A stretch of DNA of 45,818 nucleotides, taken from positions 1-45,818 of the IMG/VR virus record IMGVR_UViG_3300042559_000699, one strand, 5' to 3'. Shown one piece after another: positions 6,185-12,942 of the stretch. The notes beneath the pieces are model-generated. The model was given only the letters and a program-made list of their open reading frames with translations, was not told the origin of the DNA and did no database searches. Position 1 is the stretch's first letter, and each line of letters opens with the position of its first letter. This DNA comes from a virus. Both the position numbers and the translations under genes were made by a program.

Positions 6185-6652
6185 ATGAGCAATAACACCA
6201 AGCAGAACAACACGGCAGAGATCCTCTGCCTCACCCACAAGTCCGAGCGCAACCGCGAGTCCAAGATCTGGGCTGACGGCTCCAAGTACGGCCTCACCTT
6301 CAACATCGAAGGCGTGACCGAACTCGGCCAGCCCTACGCCGCCGATGTCTCCGTCCTGATTCAGGTCTGGACGGACATCAATGATCGCGGCGGCTTCACC
6401 CTGACCTGCGATGCCCGCATCGAAAAGTTCACCGAGGCTGGCGCCTACATTCCGACTCCCGAAGGTCGCGGCGCTGGCTGGAACTACTCGATGCTCACCG
6501 AAGAGCAGATGGAGGCCGAAGAGGCCGCGCAGGAAAAGGCCAACGACATCGTCCAGTCCTACCTTGATCGCGTCTGCTACGAGCCGCAGTTCGAAGCGCT
6601 CCGCAACTCGCTCAAGCAGGAAGCGATCAAGTACCACCTCAACCTCCGATAA
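6185..6652 (+). CDS. uncharacterised early protein, 155 aa
   Basis: I do not recognise this protein. The start at 6185 follows the TCACCCAC leader by four bases. Residues 20-90 look beta-rich (Y-G-L-T-F-N-I-E-G-V, then A-A-D-V-S-V-L-I-Q-V-W and F-T-L-T-C-D-A-R-I). The C-terminal part from about residue 105 is a long charged helix rich in Glu, Gln and Ala. No signal peptide or membrane segment is visible. It heads a three-gene unit (6185-7234). Confidence 0.75.
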   Translation: MSNNTKQNNTAEILCLTHKSERNRESKIWADGSKYGLTFNIEGVTELGQPYAADVSVLIQVWTDINDRGGFTLTCDARIEKFTEAGAYIPTPEGRGAGWNYSMLTEEQMEAEEAAQEKANDIVQSYLDRVCYEPQFEALRNSLKQEAIKYHLNLR

Positions 6653-6656
6653 TCCG

Positions 6657-6845
6657 ATGCGCGTTACCCGCCTCCAGTCCCTGCGCCAGCGATCCCGCGA
6701 TCTCGCTGGCATCCTCAGCGCGCCTCTCGGCGCCGCTGGCGATGACTACCTGACGCCTGATCAGCGCGAGCGCTACGAGATCGAACTGGTGAACCTTCAG
6801 GTGGAGATCGAAGCGGAAATTGCCGCCTCGGAAATTTCCAAATGA
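6657..6845 (+). CDS. small helical early protein, 62 aa
   Basis: This is a short, mostly helical protein (S-L-R-Q-R-S-R-D-L at the N-terminus, and an acidic amphipathic helix V-E-I-E-A-E-I-A-A-S-E at the C-terminus). It starts 4 bases after the preceding stop and its TGA overlaps the next ATG (ATGA). Function unknown. Confidence 0.65.
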   Translation: MRVTRLQSLRQRSRDLAGILSAPLGAAGDDYLTPDQRERYEIELVNLQVEIEAEIAASEISK

Positions 6846-7234
6846 GCGCGATCCAGTTCGAACCCACCCCCGCCCACAGGGGGTACTGGGAGGCGCTCCA
6901 GATGGCGCGCCACTCGATGGCCAAGGACGGCCTCAGCCTAGCCCTCCACCTCGGCGATCACCACCTCGGCGTCATCCCCCGCGTGGACGGCCCGATCTAC
7001 CTGATCGCGGATCCCCAGCGCAAGGTGCTGGCGCTCGGATCCAGTGACGACCTGATGGCTGGCTTCGGCCCGCAGATCTGGACGGCCTTTGAGCGGGCCA
7101 CGCGGATCGGAGACCAGCGCGGCTATGACGGCCGCCCGATCCTGAGCGGGGTGGATCTGGACGGCCACCTAGAGGCCGCCAAGGATCCGATCTACGGCGC
7201 TCCGATCTGGCAGGTGATCGACTGGATCCCCTGA
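6842..7234 (+). CDS. uncharacterised early protein, 130 aa
   Basis: I do not recognise this protein. It starts by ATGA overlap with the gene before. The N-terminus carries a helix (R-G-Y-W-E-A-L-Q-M-A-R-H-S-M-A), followed by beta segments (L-S-L-A-L-H-L-G-D-H-H-L-G-V-I, then P-I-Y-L-I-A-D) and a tryptophan-rich end (I-W-Q-V-I-D-W-I-P). The histidine pair in G-D-H-H-L might bind metal, but nothing else supports an enzyme. Confidence 0.7.
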   Translation: MSAIQFEPTPAHRGYWEALQMARHSMAKDGLSLALHLGDHHLGVIPRVDGPIYLIADPQRKVLALGSSDDLMAGFGPQIWTAFERATRIGDQRGYDGRPILSGVDLDGHLEAAKDPIYGAPIWQVIDWIP

Positions 7235-7260
7235 TCCGCTCGGCCCTCCCAGATCAGGTG

Positions 7261-7305
7261 TTGACACAGGGTAGAACACCTGTTCCACTGCACTCCTTCA
7301 CCCAC
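7261..7305 (+). promoter_or_regulatory. early promoter with TCACCC initiator motif
   Basis: -35 TTGACA at 7261-7266, a 17-base spacer, -10 TCCACT at 7284-7289, 8 bases, then TCACCCAC at 7298-7305. The gene starts at 7324 after an A/C-rich leader (CAAAAACACACACGC) without a Shine-Dalgarno site. The 7235-7323 gap holds only this promoter and leader. Confidence 0.8.
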
Positions 7306-7323
7306 CCAAAAACACACACGCAT

Positions 7324-7914
7324 ATGGCCATCACCATCCAGCCCACCAACGCCGTTCACGAAGTCGCCGAAGCGATCCGCGAACTCAACGCACTCAAGCC
7401 CATCGCGGCCAAGCGCATCGCCCTGATCGAGAAGCGCGTCAACGCCTACAAGGCCGCCTACGAGGCGTACCGCGAAGGATCCAAGGCGCACAGTGACGCC
7501 GCTGTCCGCGCTCTGCTGACGCCCTGCGCGCTCGGCGTCTCCAGCGCGATGATCAGCCGCACTGTGGATCGCGCTTTCGCCGACTTCAAGCGCTCCAGCG
7601 TCTACGCGGATCTGAGCAAGGCCAAGCGCGCCGTGACCTTCGCCCGCAAGACGGCTGACGCCACCGAGGAGAAGATCGGCGATGCCGCGCGGATGCTGGC
7701 CTACCGCCTCGATGACATCCGCTTCACGCTGGAGGCCAACGCCGCTGGCAAGACGATGCTCTTCCGTGGCGAGTGGTCGTCCCGCCTGATGACCGAGGCC
7801 GAGGTCTCCCTGATGACCGCGATGCTGGCCGATGGCGCCAATGTGGCGGCCGATCTCACTGCCCTCAAGGGCGGCGTCTACGGCGCCATCAAGACCACTT
7901 GGGGACTGGTCTAA
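7324..7914 (+). CDS. uncharacterised helical early protein, 196 aa
   Basis: I do not recognise this protein. It is expressed from its own promoter as a single-gene unit, with the start at 7324 in a CATATG context. Nearly the whole sequence is predicted helical, with Ala/Lys/Arg/Glu-rich heptad-like stretches (A-A-K-R-I-A-L-I-E-K-R-V-N-A-Y-K, and later A-K-R-A-V-T-F-A-R-K). No membrane segment is seen. The single-gene promoter suggests a product made early and in quantity, possibly acting on the host. Confidence 0.75.
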   Translation: MAITIQPTNAVHEVAEAIRELNALKPIAAKRIALIEKRVNAYKAAYEAYREGSKAHSDAAVRALLTPCALGVSSAMISRTVDRAFADFKRSSVYADLSKAKRAVTFARKTADATEEKIGDAARMLAYRLDDIRFTLEANAAGKTMLFRGEWSSRLMTEAEVSLMTAMLADGANVAADLTALKGGVYGAIKTTWGLV

Positions 7915-7923
7915 AATACCCCA

Positions 7924-7968
7924 TTGACTCCCACTAGAACTTCTGATCCACTGTCCTCCTTCACCCAG
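7924..7968 (+). promoter_or_regulatory. early promoter with TCACCC initiator motif
   Basis: -35 TTGACT at 7924-7929, a 17-base spacer, -10 TCCACT at 7947-7952, 8 bases, then TCACCCAG at 7961-7968. The gene starts at 8003 after a 34-base A/C-rich leader. The -35 box begins 10 bases after the preceding stop codon. Confidence 0.8.
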
Positions 7969-8002
7969 TACTAACCTACATCAACACCCAATAAAAACGC
8001 AT

Positions 8003-8941
8003 ATGAACCACATCGTCCTCAAGTCCGCTCACCTCCCGAAGTCGAAGATCTCCCTCGGTGGATCCCCCACTGCGGCGATCAACGAGATCATCGCTTCGCT
8101 CACCGCCCTCGCCCCTGCGGGCATCGAGGTGACGCGCGAGATCCGCACCAGCAAGCACCGCCCTTGGTGCAACACCGCCCGCACCACCATCGAGACCGAT
8201 CTGATCAGCCGCGTTCAGGAACTGGTCGTCATCAAGGCCAACCTTTCGGCCCACACTGCGTACTCCGCTTGGACGGCCGCGCGCGTTGACGCCCTCGCCA
8301 AGGGCGCCAAGGAAGACGATCAGTACCTCTGCTGGGGATCGGTTACTGACGCGAATTCCTACGCGGCCTTCGGCGCTGGCCAGACGATCCTGACCTTCTC
8401 GATCGAGTACAAGCCCACCGATGCCGCCCAGCGTGGCGAAGGCCACGGCGAGCGGATCCACGCCGAGATGGCTCCGCTGGCCGCGCTGGCCGAGGCCCGC
8501 GCTCTCTGGGTCAACGCTCAGGTGACGATCAGCAACTGCAAGTTTCGCCGCGCTGGCTACGGCTACTCTTTCGAGCCGCTGAACTGCTCCACTGTCGTGA
8601 AGAACGCGCTGGCTGATCTGGACAGCAACATCGATCGCCTGATCTACCGCTCCGCTGAGGCCGTAAAGCGCGCCGCCGAGATCAGCCCTGATCTGCTCGC
8701 CAAGGAAGCCGCCCGCGTGGAGCGCCAGCGGATCCGCAACGAGCGCCGCGCGGCCGCCTTGGCCAAGGCCAACGATGGCGATAAGTTCGCCTTCTCGCCC
8801 ACGCTCAAGTTGGACTACTCCAGCCTGAAGATCGAGATGAGCCAAGCCCACCTCAGCACCAAGGACATCGAGGCCATCGCCGAGATCATCGTGGCCGCCA
8901 AGGCCCGCCGTGCCGCCAAGGACGCCCAGAAGGCCGCCTAA
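8003..8941 (+). CDS. uncharacterised early protein, 312 aa
   Basis: I do not recognise this protein. It starts at 8003 in a CATATG context and has its own promoter. The N-terminal two thirds are mixed alpha/beta (Q-Y-L-C-W-G-S-V near residue 110, then T-I-L-T-F-S-I-E-Y at about 128). Residues from about 215 form long basic helices (A-A-R-V-E-R-Q-R-I-R-N-E-R-R-A-A-A), and the C-terminus is an Ala/Lys-rich helix. There is no signal peptide, membrane segment or familiar catalytic motif. The basic helix could bind nucleic acid. Confidence 0.75.
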   Translation: MNHIVLKSAHLPKSKISLGGSPTAAINEIIASLTALAPAGIEVTREIRTSKHRPWCNTARTTIETDLISRVQELVVIKANLSAHTAYSAWTAARVDALAKGAKEDDQYLCWGSVTDANSYAAFGAGQTILTFSIEYKPTDAAQRGEGHGERIHAEMAPLAALAEARALWVNAQVTISNCKFRRAGYGYSFEPLNCSTVVKNALADLDSNIDRLIYRSAEAVKRAAEISPDLLAKEAARVERQRIRNERRAAALAKANDGDKFAFSPTLKLDYSSLKIEMSQAHLSTKDIEAIAEIIVAAKARRAAKDAQKAA

Positions 8942-8963
8942 GCCCCTAGGAGACCCGACCCCT

Positions 8964-9110
8964 ATGGACACCCGCCTCATCCTCGACTGCGCCCTCCTGC
9001 TGGGCCTCGGCGCCCTGATCGGCGCCGTGGGCCTCGCGGCCAAACTGATCGGCCGCGCGCTCACCGCGCTGGTCATCGTCTGGGTGCTTGACTCCCAGTC
9101 GAAGAAGTGA
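8964..9110 (+). CDS. small membrane protein, 48 aa (holin-like size)
   Basis: This short protein is dominated by hydrophobic segments: residues 5-29 (L-I-L-D-C-A-L-L-L-G-L-G-A-L-I-G) and 32-43 (A-L-T-A-L-V-I-V-W-V-L), with a basic point between them and a polar K-K end. A GGAGA-like sequence upstream (about 8949) could serve as a ribosome site. It could be a holin-like or superinfection-related membrane peptide; the early position does not favour lysis timing. Its 3' end contains the -35 box of the next promoter. Confidence 0.65.
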   Translation: MDTRLILDCALLLGLGALIGAVGLAAKLIGRALTALVIVWVLDSQSKK

Positions 9111-9132
9111 TCCACTCCCCTTCCTCACCCAC
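9088..9132 (+). promoter_or_regulatory. early promoter inside the end of the preceding gene
   Basis: -35 TTGACT at 9088-9093 lies within the last codons of the small membrane-protein gene. A 17-base spacer leads to -10 TCCACT at 9111-9116, then 8 bases, then TCACCCAC at 9125-9132, with the gene start at 9140. The geometry is the same as in the other early promoters. Confidence 0.75.
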
Positions 9133-9139
9133 CACCACG

Positions 9140-10120
9140 ATGAACATCGATCCCACCAACATCAACGCCCTGATCTCCCTCAAGCCGTCCGCTTTCCGCG
9201 CACTGCCCACGGAGATCCTCACCGCCGCCGCGCCGCACCTGTTCGCGGCCGAGAAGACCGCGATGGCCGCCGCCTGTGTCGCCCGCGATGGCCGCGCGCC
9301 CAGCGCCGAGGTCAACGCCCTGTTCGACAAGACTTGGCTGATCCGTGATCGCGCGGAGATCGCCCAGCGCCTCCCGAAGAAGCGCGCCCTCGATGCCGCC
9401 AAGGCCGAGCGCGCCGCCGCCAAGGCCAGCAAGGCCAAGGCCGAGAAGCAACTGGTCAACCTGCTCACGCCCGCCGTCACGCTGATCCGCGAGACGCTGG
9501 CCGATGCCGAGAAGCAGATCGCCGAGCGCATCGCCGAGCGCTACCTGCGCGACTTCGACTACCTCGTTGCGCTGGTCGCCAAGTACAGCGCCGAAGGCGT
9601 CACGCGCCGCCGCAAGAACGCCGAAGGCGTGATCGAGCCTGTCCTGTGCAAGGCCACCTACTCGGACTTCTACGATCTGGTCGGCGACAACCAGCGCTCG
9701 ATGCCCGCGTGGCGCCTCCTGTTCTCGGACGAGGTCTGCTCGATGACCACGCTCCTGAGCGAGCGCAAGGTTCGTGATCGCGATGTCGCGGCCAAGCGCC
9801 TCGCCAAGGTCGCGGCCGATGAGGCTGATCAGTTCGTGGGCGGCTTCGCGTGGAAGATCGCCACGCGCACGGCCGAGCGCCACTACGCCCACACTGGGAT
9901 GACCGACTCCAAGATCGTGGCCGCCACCAGCAACGGCGCCGTCTGGGAAGGATCCACGATCCACATCAGCGCCACGAACCCCAGCGCCACGAACCCGATG
10001 ACCTACACCTTCGAGACCAAGTGCATCGTGAACTTCAGCAAGTACGGCAAAGCCTTCAACCAGTGGCCGACCCGCGAGATCGCGGCCGTGGGCGAGCGCC
10101 TCACCCCTCCCCTGAACTGA
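9140..10120 (+). CDS. uncharacterised early protein, 326 aa
   Basis: I do not recognise this protein. The start at 9140 follows the TCACCC leader by seven bases. Residues about 70-150 are a strongly charged helical stretch (A-A-K-A-E-R-A-A-A-K-A-S-K-A-K-A-E-K). The C-terminal third is mixed and probably globular (T-G-M-T-D-S-K-I-V-A, then Y-T-F-E-T-K-C-I-V-N-F). All 25 arginine codons are CGC (23) or CGT (2). A strong terminator follows at 10144. It may be a host-takeover or DNA-associated protein; nothing is diagnostic. Confidence 0.75.
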   Translation: MNIDPTNINALISLKPSAFRALPTEILTAAAPHLFAAEKTAMAAACVARDGRAPSAEVNALFDKTWLIRDRAEIAQRLPKKRALDAAKAERAAAKASKAKAEKQLVNLLTPAVTLIRETLADAEKQIAERIAERYLRDFDYLVALVAKYSAEGVTRRRKNAEGVIEPVLCKATYSDFYDLVGDNQRSMPAWRLLFSDEVCSMTTLLSERKVRDRDVAAKRLAKVAADEADQFVGGFAWKIATRTAERHYAHTGMTDSKIVAATSNGAVWEGSTIHISATNPSATNPMTYTFETKCIVNFSKYGKAFNQWPTREIAAVGERLTPPLN

Positions 10121-10143
10121 TCGGCCCGCCAGCCGCCCGCCAC

Positions 10144-10165
10144 GCCCCCGCAAGGGGGCTTTTTG
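10144..10165 (+). terminator. intrinsic terminator with GCAA loop
   Basis: GCCCCC (10144-10149), loop GCAA, GGGGGC (10154-10159), then TTTTTG. It is a perfect six-pair GC stem with a GNRA-type loop and a T run, and it ends the 9140-10120 unit. Confidence 0.85.
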
Positions 10166-10184
10166 TTGGCCGCCCTAGCCCACC

Positions 10185-10225
10185 CCTAGGCCCAGCCCTG
10201 ATCGGGCCTCCTAGGCCGTCCTAGG
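10185..10225. repeat. cluster of three CCTAGG palindromes
   Basis: CCTAGG occurs at 10185, 10210 and 10220, about 20 bases upstream of the next promoter, in a C-rich gap (10166-10243) that codes for nothing visible. The first two can pair as arms of an imperfect inverted repeat (CCTAGG-GCCC with GGGC-CT-CCTAGG). Possible protein-binding sites. Confidence 0.4.
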
Positions 10226-10243
10226 CCACCCCAGAAGAGGGTG

Positions 10244-10287
10244 TTGACAGGGGCTGGTAGATCTGTTCCACTGCGACCCTCACCCAC
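10244..10287 (+). promoter_or_regulatory. early promoter with TCACCC initiator motif
   Basis: -35 TTGACA at 10244-10249, a 17-base spacer, -10 TCCACT at 10267-10272, 7 bases, then TCACCCAC at 10280-10287, and ATG at 10292. The predicted leader is only about 12-15 bases long. Confidence 0.8.
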
Positions 10288-10291
10288 CGCT

Positions 10292-11392
10292 ATGACCACC
10301 ATCCACAATCCCTCCCAGTTCAACCCTCAGGACTACTCCGTGATCGACTACATCGATGCGGGCGAGATCGCTTCGATCTGGTTCGGCTACAACCAACTCG
10401 CCTCCTCGCTCCGCGAGATGGGCGAGATCTCCAGCGATCAGATCCGCGCGGCCTACGCCGCCGCTCAGGCCGATGAGAAGATCTGCCGCGACAAGTACGA
10501 GCGCTACTTCGGCGTCCGCACCTGCCCCACGCAGTGCCAGCACTGCGGCACTGGCCGCGCGCGCTACTTCGCTGTCGCGCTCCACCAGCCCACCAACAAG
10601 CACATCGCTGTCGGCCACATCTGCGCGGATCACCGCCTCGGCATCACGCTCGATCAGTACAAGTTTGATCGCCTGAAGGAGCGCGCCGCCGCGATCCGCA
10701 CCGAGCAGAAGCGCGATGCCGCTCTGGCCAAGTTGGCCGAGACCGATGCCGAACTGGCTGACGCCATCGACAGCGCGAACCGCGATGGCCGCTTCGAAGC
10801 CGCCGCGATCACGCGCGAACAGTTGGCCCTCGGCCTCACCGCCGAATCGCCCGCCGATGAACTCGCCGCTGTCGCGCAGAACTTCACGCGCGGCATCCGT
10901 CTGCTCGCCGACATCTGCGCCTCGATCCGTCACCGCGACTACGCGGCCAGCGAGAAACAGCGCGCCGTGATCCTCAGCGGCCTCGACAAGAGCCGCGAGT
11001 TCGCCGCCCTGTCCCTCGCCCGCGTCCGCGACTCCAAGGCCGTCACCGCCAGCCTCGCCGATCTGCCCGCGCTCACTGGCCGCATCACGATCACTGGCAC
11101 TGTCGTCTCGTCCAAGCACATCAGCAACGACTACGGCACTGTGACCAAGTACCTGATCCGTCTCGCGGACGGCCGCAAGACCTTCGGCTCCCTCCCCGCT
11201 GATCTGGCCGTCACCTACACCCGCAACGCCGCTGGCTCCCTTGAGATGTCCTTCAACCCGATCCAGATCGGCCAGCAGGTCGAGTTCGTGGCCACTGTCG
11301 AACAGTCCGAGCGCGATGCCGCGTTCTACTTCCACAGCCGCCCCACCCTGACCAAGGCCGCCAAGGCCGCCCTCAAGGCCGCCCAAGCCTGA
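10292..11392 (+). CDS. zinc-finger plus OB-fold-like early protein, 366 aa
   Basis: This protein has its own promoter and terminator. Residues about 78-110 contain C-Q-H-C-G and, about 25 residues later, G-H-I-C-A-D-H, a likely zinc-binding knuckle. The middle (130-260) is helical. Residues about 275-350 (G-R-I-T-I-T-G-T-V-V-S, then Y-G-T-V-T-K-Y-L-I, F-G-S-L-P, and V-E-F-V-A-T-V-E-Q-S) match a layout I recall from actinophage proteins of unknown function that look like an OB fold. If it is an OB fold, single-stranded nucleic acid is a plausible ligand. It could stand in for the missing phage SSB, but that is inference. Confidence 0.7.
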   Translation: MTTIHNPSQFNPQDYSVIDYIDAGEIASIWFGYNQLASSLREMGEISSDQIRAAYAAAQADEKICRDKYERYFGVRTCPTQCQHCGTGRARYFAVALHQPTNKHIAVGHICADHRLGITLDQYKFDRLKERAAAIRTEQKRDAALAKLAETDAELADAIDSANRDGRFEAAAITREQLALGLTAESPADELAAVAQNFTRGIRLLADICASIRHRDYAASEKQRAVILSGLDKSREFAALSLARVRDSKAVTASLADLPALTGRITITGTVVSSKHISNDYGTVTKYLIRLADGRKTFGSLPADLAVTYTRNAAGSLEMSFNPIQIGQQVEFVATVEQSERDAAFYFHSRPTLTKAAKAALKAAQA

Positions 11393-11419
11393 TCCAGATC
11401 AGATCGGATCCAGATCCAC

Positions 11420-11447
11420 GGCCCGCCGCAAGGTGGGCCTTCTTGTT
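11420..11447 (+). terminator. intrinsic terminator with GCAA loop
   Basis: GGCCCGCC (11420-11427), loop GCAA, GGTGGGCC (11432-11439), then TTCTTGTT. The stem has eight pairs including one G-T. It closes the rightward early block and shares loop and tail style with the terminator at 10144. Confidence 0.8.
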
Positions 11448-11925
11448 GCCCCAGTCCAGCCAAGCCACCCAGCCGCCCCGCCAAGGCCCGATCAGCCCCC
11501 AGCCTAGCACCCTACAGCCCCAGCCCAGTCCAAGCGCCTCTCAGGCCAAGCCAGCCACCCTAGCGCTCCCCCTAAATCCTCCCCAGCCTGTATCCCCTGA
11601 TCCCCTACGCGGATCACCCAGTCGGTCACCCATCCTTCGGATGCCCCAGATAGCGTGGCAATGGCCCAAAAGAAGAGCGCTGTAGCCCCTCTGAGGCCAG
11701 ATCAGCCCTGACCCAGCCTACCTGCCGTCCAGATCAGCCAAGGCGCCCCAGATCGGCGCCCAGCCAGTTACGCGGATCACCCTCTCGGCCAAGGTTACGG
11801 CACCTCTGTCCCTAGACCCTTCGGCCCTAGGCCCGCCACGGCCAAGCCAGACCCCTAGGATCGGCCAGCCAAGGCCCGCGCGGATTCCACCCAGCCAAGA
11901 CAGGGGGGGAGGGGGTCTTGGAAAT
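11448..11925. other. non-coding C-rich region, candidate origin
   Basis: No credible gene is visible here. The plus strand is strongly C-rich (roughly half C in 11461-11520). GATC(A/G)GCC occurs at 11490, 11700, 11732 and 11859 (GATCGGCG at 11751), and CCAAGGC(C/G)C occurs three times. The stretch ends with a homopurine run, G7-A-G5 (11903-11915), flanked by AAGAC (11897-11901) and GTCTT (11915-11919). An origin or packaging site is possible; neither is shown. Confidence 0.4.
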
Positions 11926-11980
11926 TCGGCCGAAAAATTACGCTTCGCATTCAGTCGTAAGGAATTTTTTGCCAAAAGGC
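11925..11980. promoter_or_regulatory. AT-rich palindrome/hairpin region upstream of late genes
   Basis: TTCGGCCGAA (11925-11934) is a perfect palindrome. AAAAATTACG (11933-11942) can pair with CGTAA (11956-11960) and T6 (11965-11970) with a small interruption. GCC-AAAA-GGC follows at 11971-11980. This abrupt AT-rich block after a C-rich stretch suggests a melting or control element for the late operon. Confidence 0.4.
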
Positions 11981-12012
11981 TTGACGAGGTGTGATTTACT
12001 GACCTAGGAAGG
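11981..12012 (+). promoter_or_regulatory. possible late promoter and Shine-Dalgarno for 12018
   Basis: TTGACG (11981-11986) is a -35-like box, but no good -10 lies 16-17 bases on (CCTAGG/CTAGGA) and the TCACCC motif is absent. AGGAAGG at 12006-12012, five bases before the ATG at 12018, is a clear Shine-Dalgarno, unlike the early genes. Confidence 0.4.
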
Positions 12013-12017
12013 CCGAT

Positions 12018-12479
12018 ATGGAACTGACTGTTATGGCCACGCGCGAAAGCGAACTGGCCAAGGCTATGGGCCTGACGCGGAAGGCGATGACCGATCTGCG
12101 GAACAGTCTGCTTCGCCCCCAAACTGATTGGTACCGCGAGGACACGAAGGCGCCTGAGGCCAAGCGTCCTGTTTGGATCACCCCAGAGGGTATGGTCAAA
12201 CTTTCCGAACACTGGGGCATCAAGGCAGTGCAGGTAGAGGCCGAAAAAAAAATTCTGTCGGCCGCTAACGCGGCCGAGGTAGCCGAGTGTACAGTGCTGA
12301 CTGTCTTCCCCAGAAATCCTCGGCTTGTCGAAGTCCTGCTGAACGGCGCGAAGCGGATGATGAGGGTGAGGGATAATTCCAAATGGGCTAGAGGAATGAA
12401 GGTTGAAGTCCGCACCGAAGGTGGGATGAGCAACTTTCTGATCCCGCTCAGAAACCCCAGATTTAAAGGCAAATTCTAA
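12018..12479 (+). CDS. helix-turn-helix protein at head of late operon, 153 aa
   Basis: The N-terminal part (residues 8-35) is a helix-turn-helix (E-S-E-L-A-K-A-M-G-L-T-R-K-A-M-T-D-L-R), and the residues around W-I-T-P-E-G resemble a small winged element. The C-terminal 60 residues (T-V-F-P-R-N-P-R-L-V, then G-M-K-V-E-V) look like a compact basic domain. The start at 12018 is fixed by AGGAAGG upstream. As first gene before the packaging genes it could be a small terminase subunit or a late-gene activator. I cannot choose; no family is recognised with certainty. Confidence 0.65.
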   Translation: MELTVMATRESELAKAMGLTRKAMTDLRNSLLRPQTDWYREDTKAPEAKRPVWITPEGMVKLSEHWGIKAVQVEAEKKILSAANAAEVAECTVLTVFPRNPRLVEVLLNGAKRMMRVRDNSKWARGMKVEVRTEGGMSNFLIPLRNPRFKGKF

Positions 12480-12493
12480 CTTTTCCCACACAT

Positions 12494-12568
12494 ATGGCTA
12501 AATCCAAATACAAGATGGCTTCCACGAAGGGCGCCAAGAAGTCCACCTCCAAGAAGAAGAAGTGCTAA
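12494..12568 (+). CDS. lysine-rich micro-protein, 24 aa
   Basis: This tiny reading frame starts in a CATATG context and encodes a peptide with ten lysines (M-A-K-S-K-Y-K-M-A-S-T-K-G-A-K-K-S) that ends in K-K-K-K-C. It fills the gap between two genes and stops two bases before the next ATG. Highly basic short peptides near packaging genes can be DNA-associated virion proteins; this is inference. It is too short to be supported by more than position, composition and start context. Confidence 0.5.
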   Translation: MAKSKYKMASTKGAKKSTSKKKKC

Positions 12569-12570
12569 CT

Positions 12571-12753
12571 ATGTGGTACATTCTTACTCTTCTTGTCGGC
12601 ATTGTCCTCGGCGCTGTCGGTGCCGTTTTTGTCGCTCGCAACAATCGATCCAAGATCGACAAGGCTCTCGGCGCCGCCGATGCCGCCAGCGAGAAGTACA
12701 AGAACTATATGACCAAGTGGTCTGACGACATCAAGAAGGACGAACTGAAGTGA
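12571..12753 (+). CDS. single-span membrane protein, 60 aa
   Basis: One hydrophobic segment fills residues 2-22 (W-Y-I-L-T-L-L-V-G-I-V-L-G-A-V-G-A-V), followed by a charged helix (S-K-I-D-K-A-L-G-A-A-D-A-A-S-E-K). The predicted topology is an N-terminal membrane anchor with the rest in cytoplasm or periplasm. It could be a spanin-like or virion membrane protein, but there is no overlapping partner gene in another frame. The ATG at 12571 is preferred over an in-frame GTG nine bases upstream. Confidence 0.65.
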   Translation: MWYILTLLVGIVLGAVGAVFVARNNRSKIDKALGAADAASEKYKNYMTKWSDDIKKDELK

Positions 12754-12941
12754 AGGAAGCGGCCAACAGTTCCCGATCCGCTGTTCGCAGATACGCGAAG
12801 GGCAGTTCGTACTACCAGACGGCCGTCACAAGACAGGTGAGGCGTAAGGGAACTACCCTTGCGTCCTCGCCTAAACTTCCGACCAACAGGGCGTACCACA
12901 GGAACTACAGCAGGAAGCACAGGGCAAGAAACGGAGGCTAA
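12750..12941 (+). CDS. very basic small protein, 63 aa (GTG start)
   Basis: The GTG at 12750 overlaps the upstream TGA (GTGA). The product is rich in Arg, Lys, Ser and Tyr throughout (R-S-A-V-R-R-Y-A-K-G, then N-Y-S-R-K-H-R-A-R-N-G-G). Its last codons contain the GGAGG that serves as ribosome site for the terminase gene. Position and charge suggest a small DNA-binding or head-associated protein; no family is recognised. Confidence 0.6.
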   Translation: MKEAANSSRSAVRRYAKGSSYYQTAVTRQVRRKGTTLASSPKLPTNRAYHRNYSRKHRARNGG

Positions 12942-12942
12942 G

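Noticed and set aside
6229-6236. TCACCCAC as another early initiator
   Set aside because: It is inside the 6185 gene with no -35/-10 boxes at the right distance.
7976-11386. Long minus-strand frames of 300-380 aa opposite the early genes
   Set aside because: Gly/Arg/Leu-rich antisense shadows of CGC/GCC-rich genes; the plus-strand genes have promoters and terminators.
11443-11685. 80-aa Pro/Gln/Ser-rich reading frame in the C-rich gap
   Set aside because: Low complexity, starts inside the terminator tail, no start signals; it reflects C-rich non-coding DNA.
11903-11915. G-quadruplex
   Set aside because: The G7-A-G5 run cannot supply four separate G-triplets with loops.
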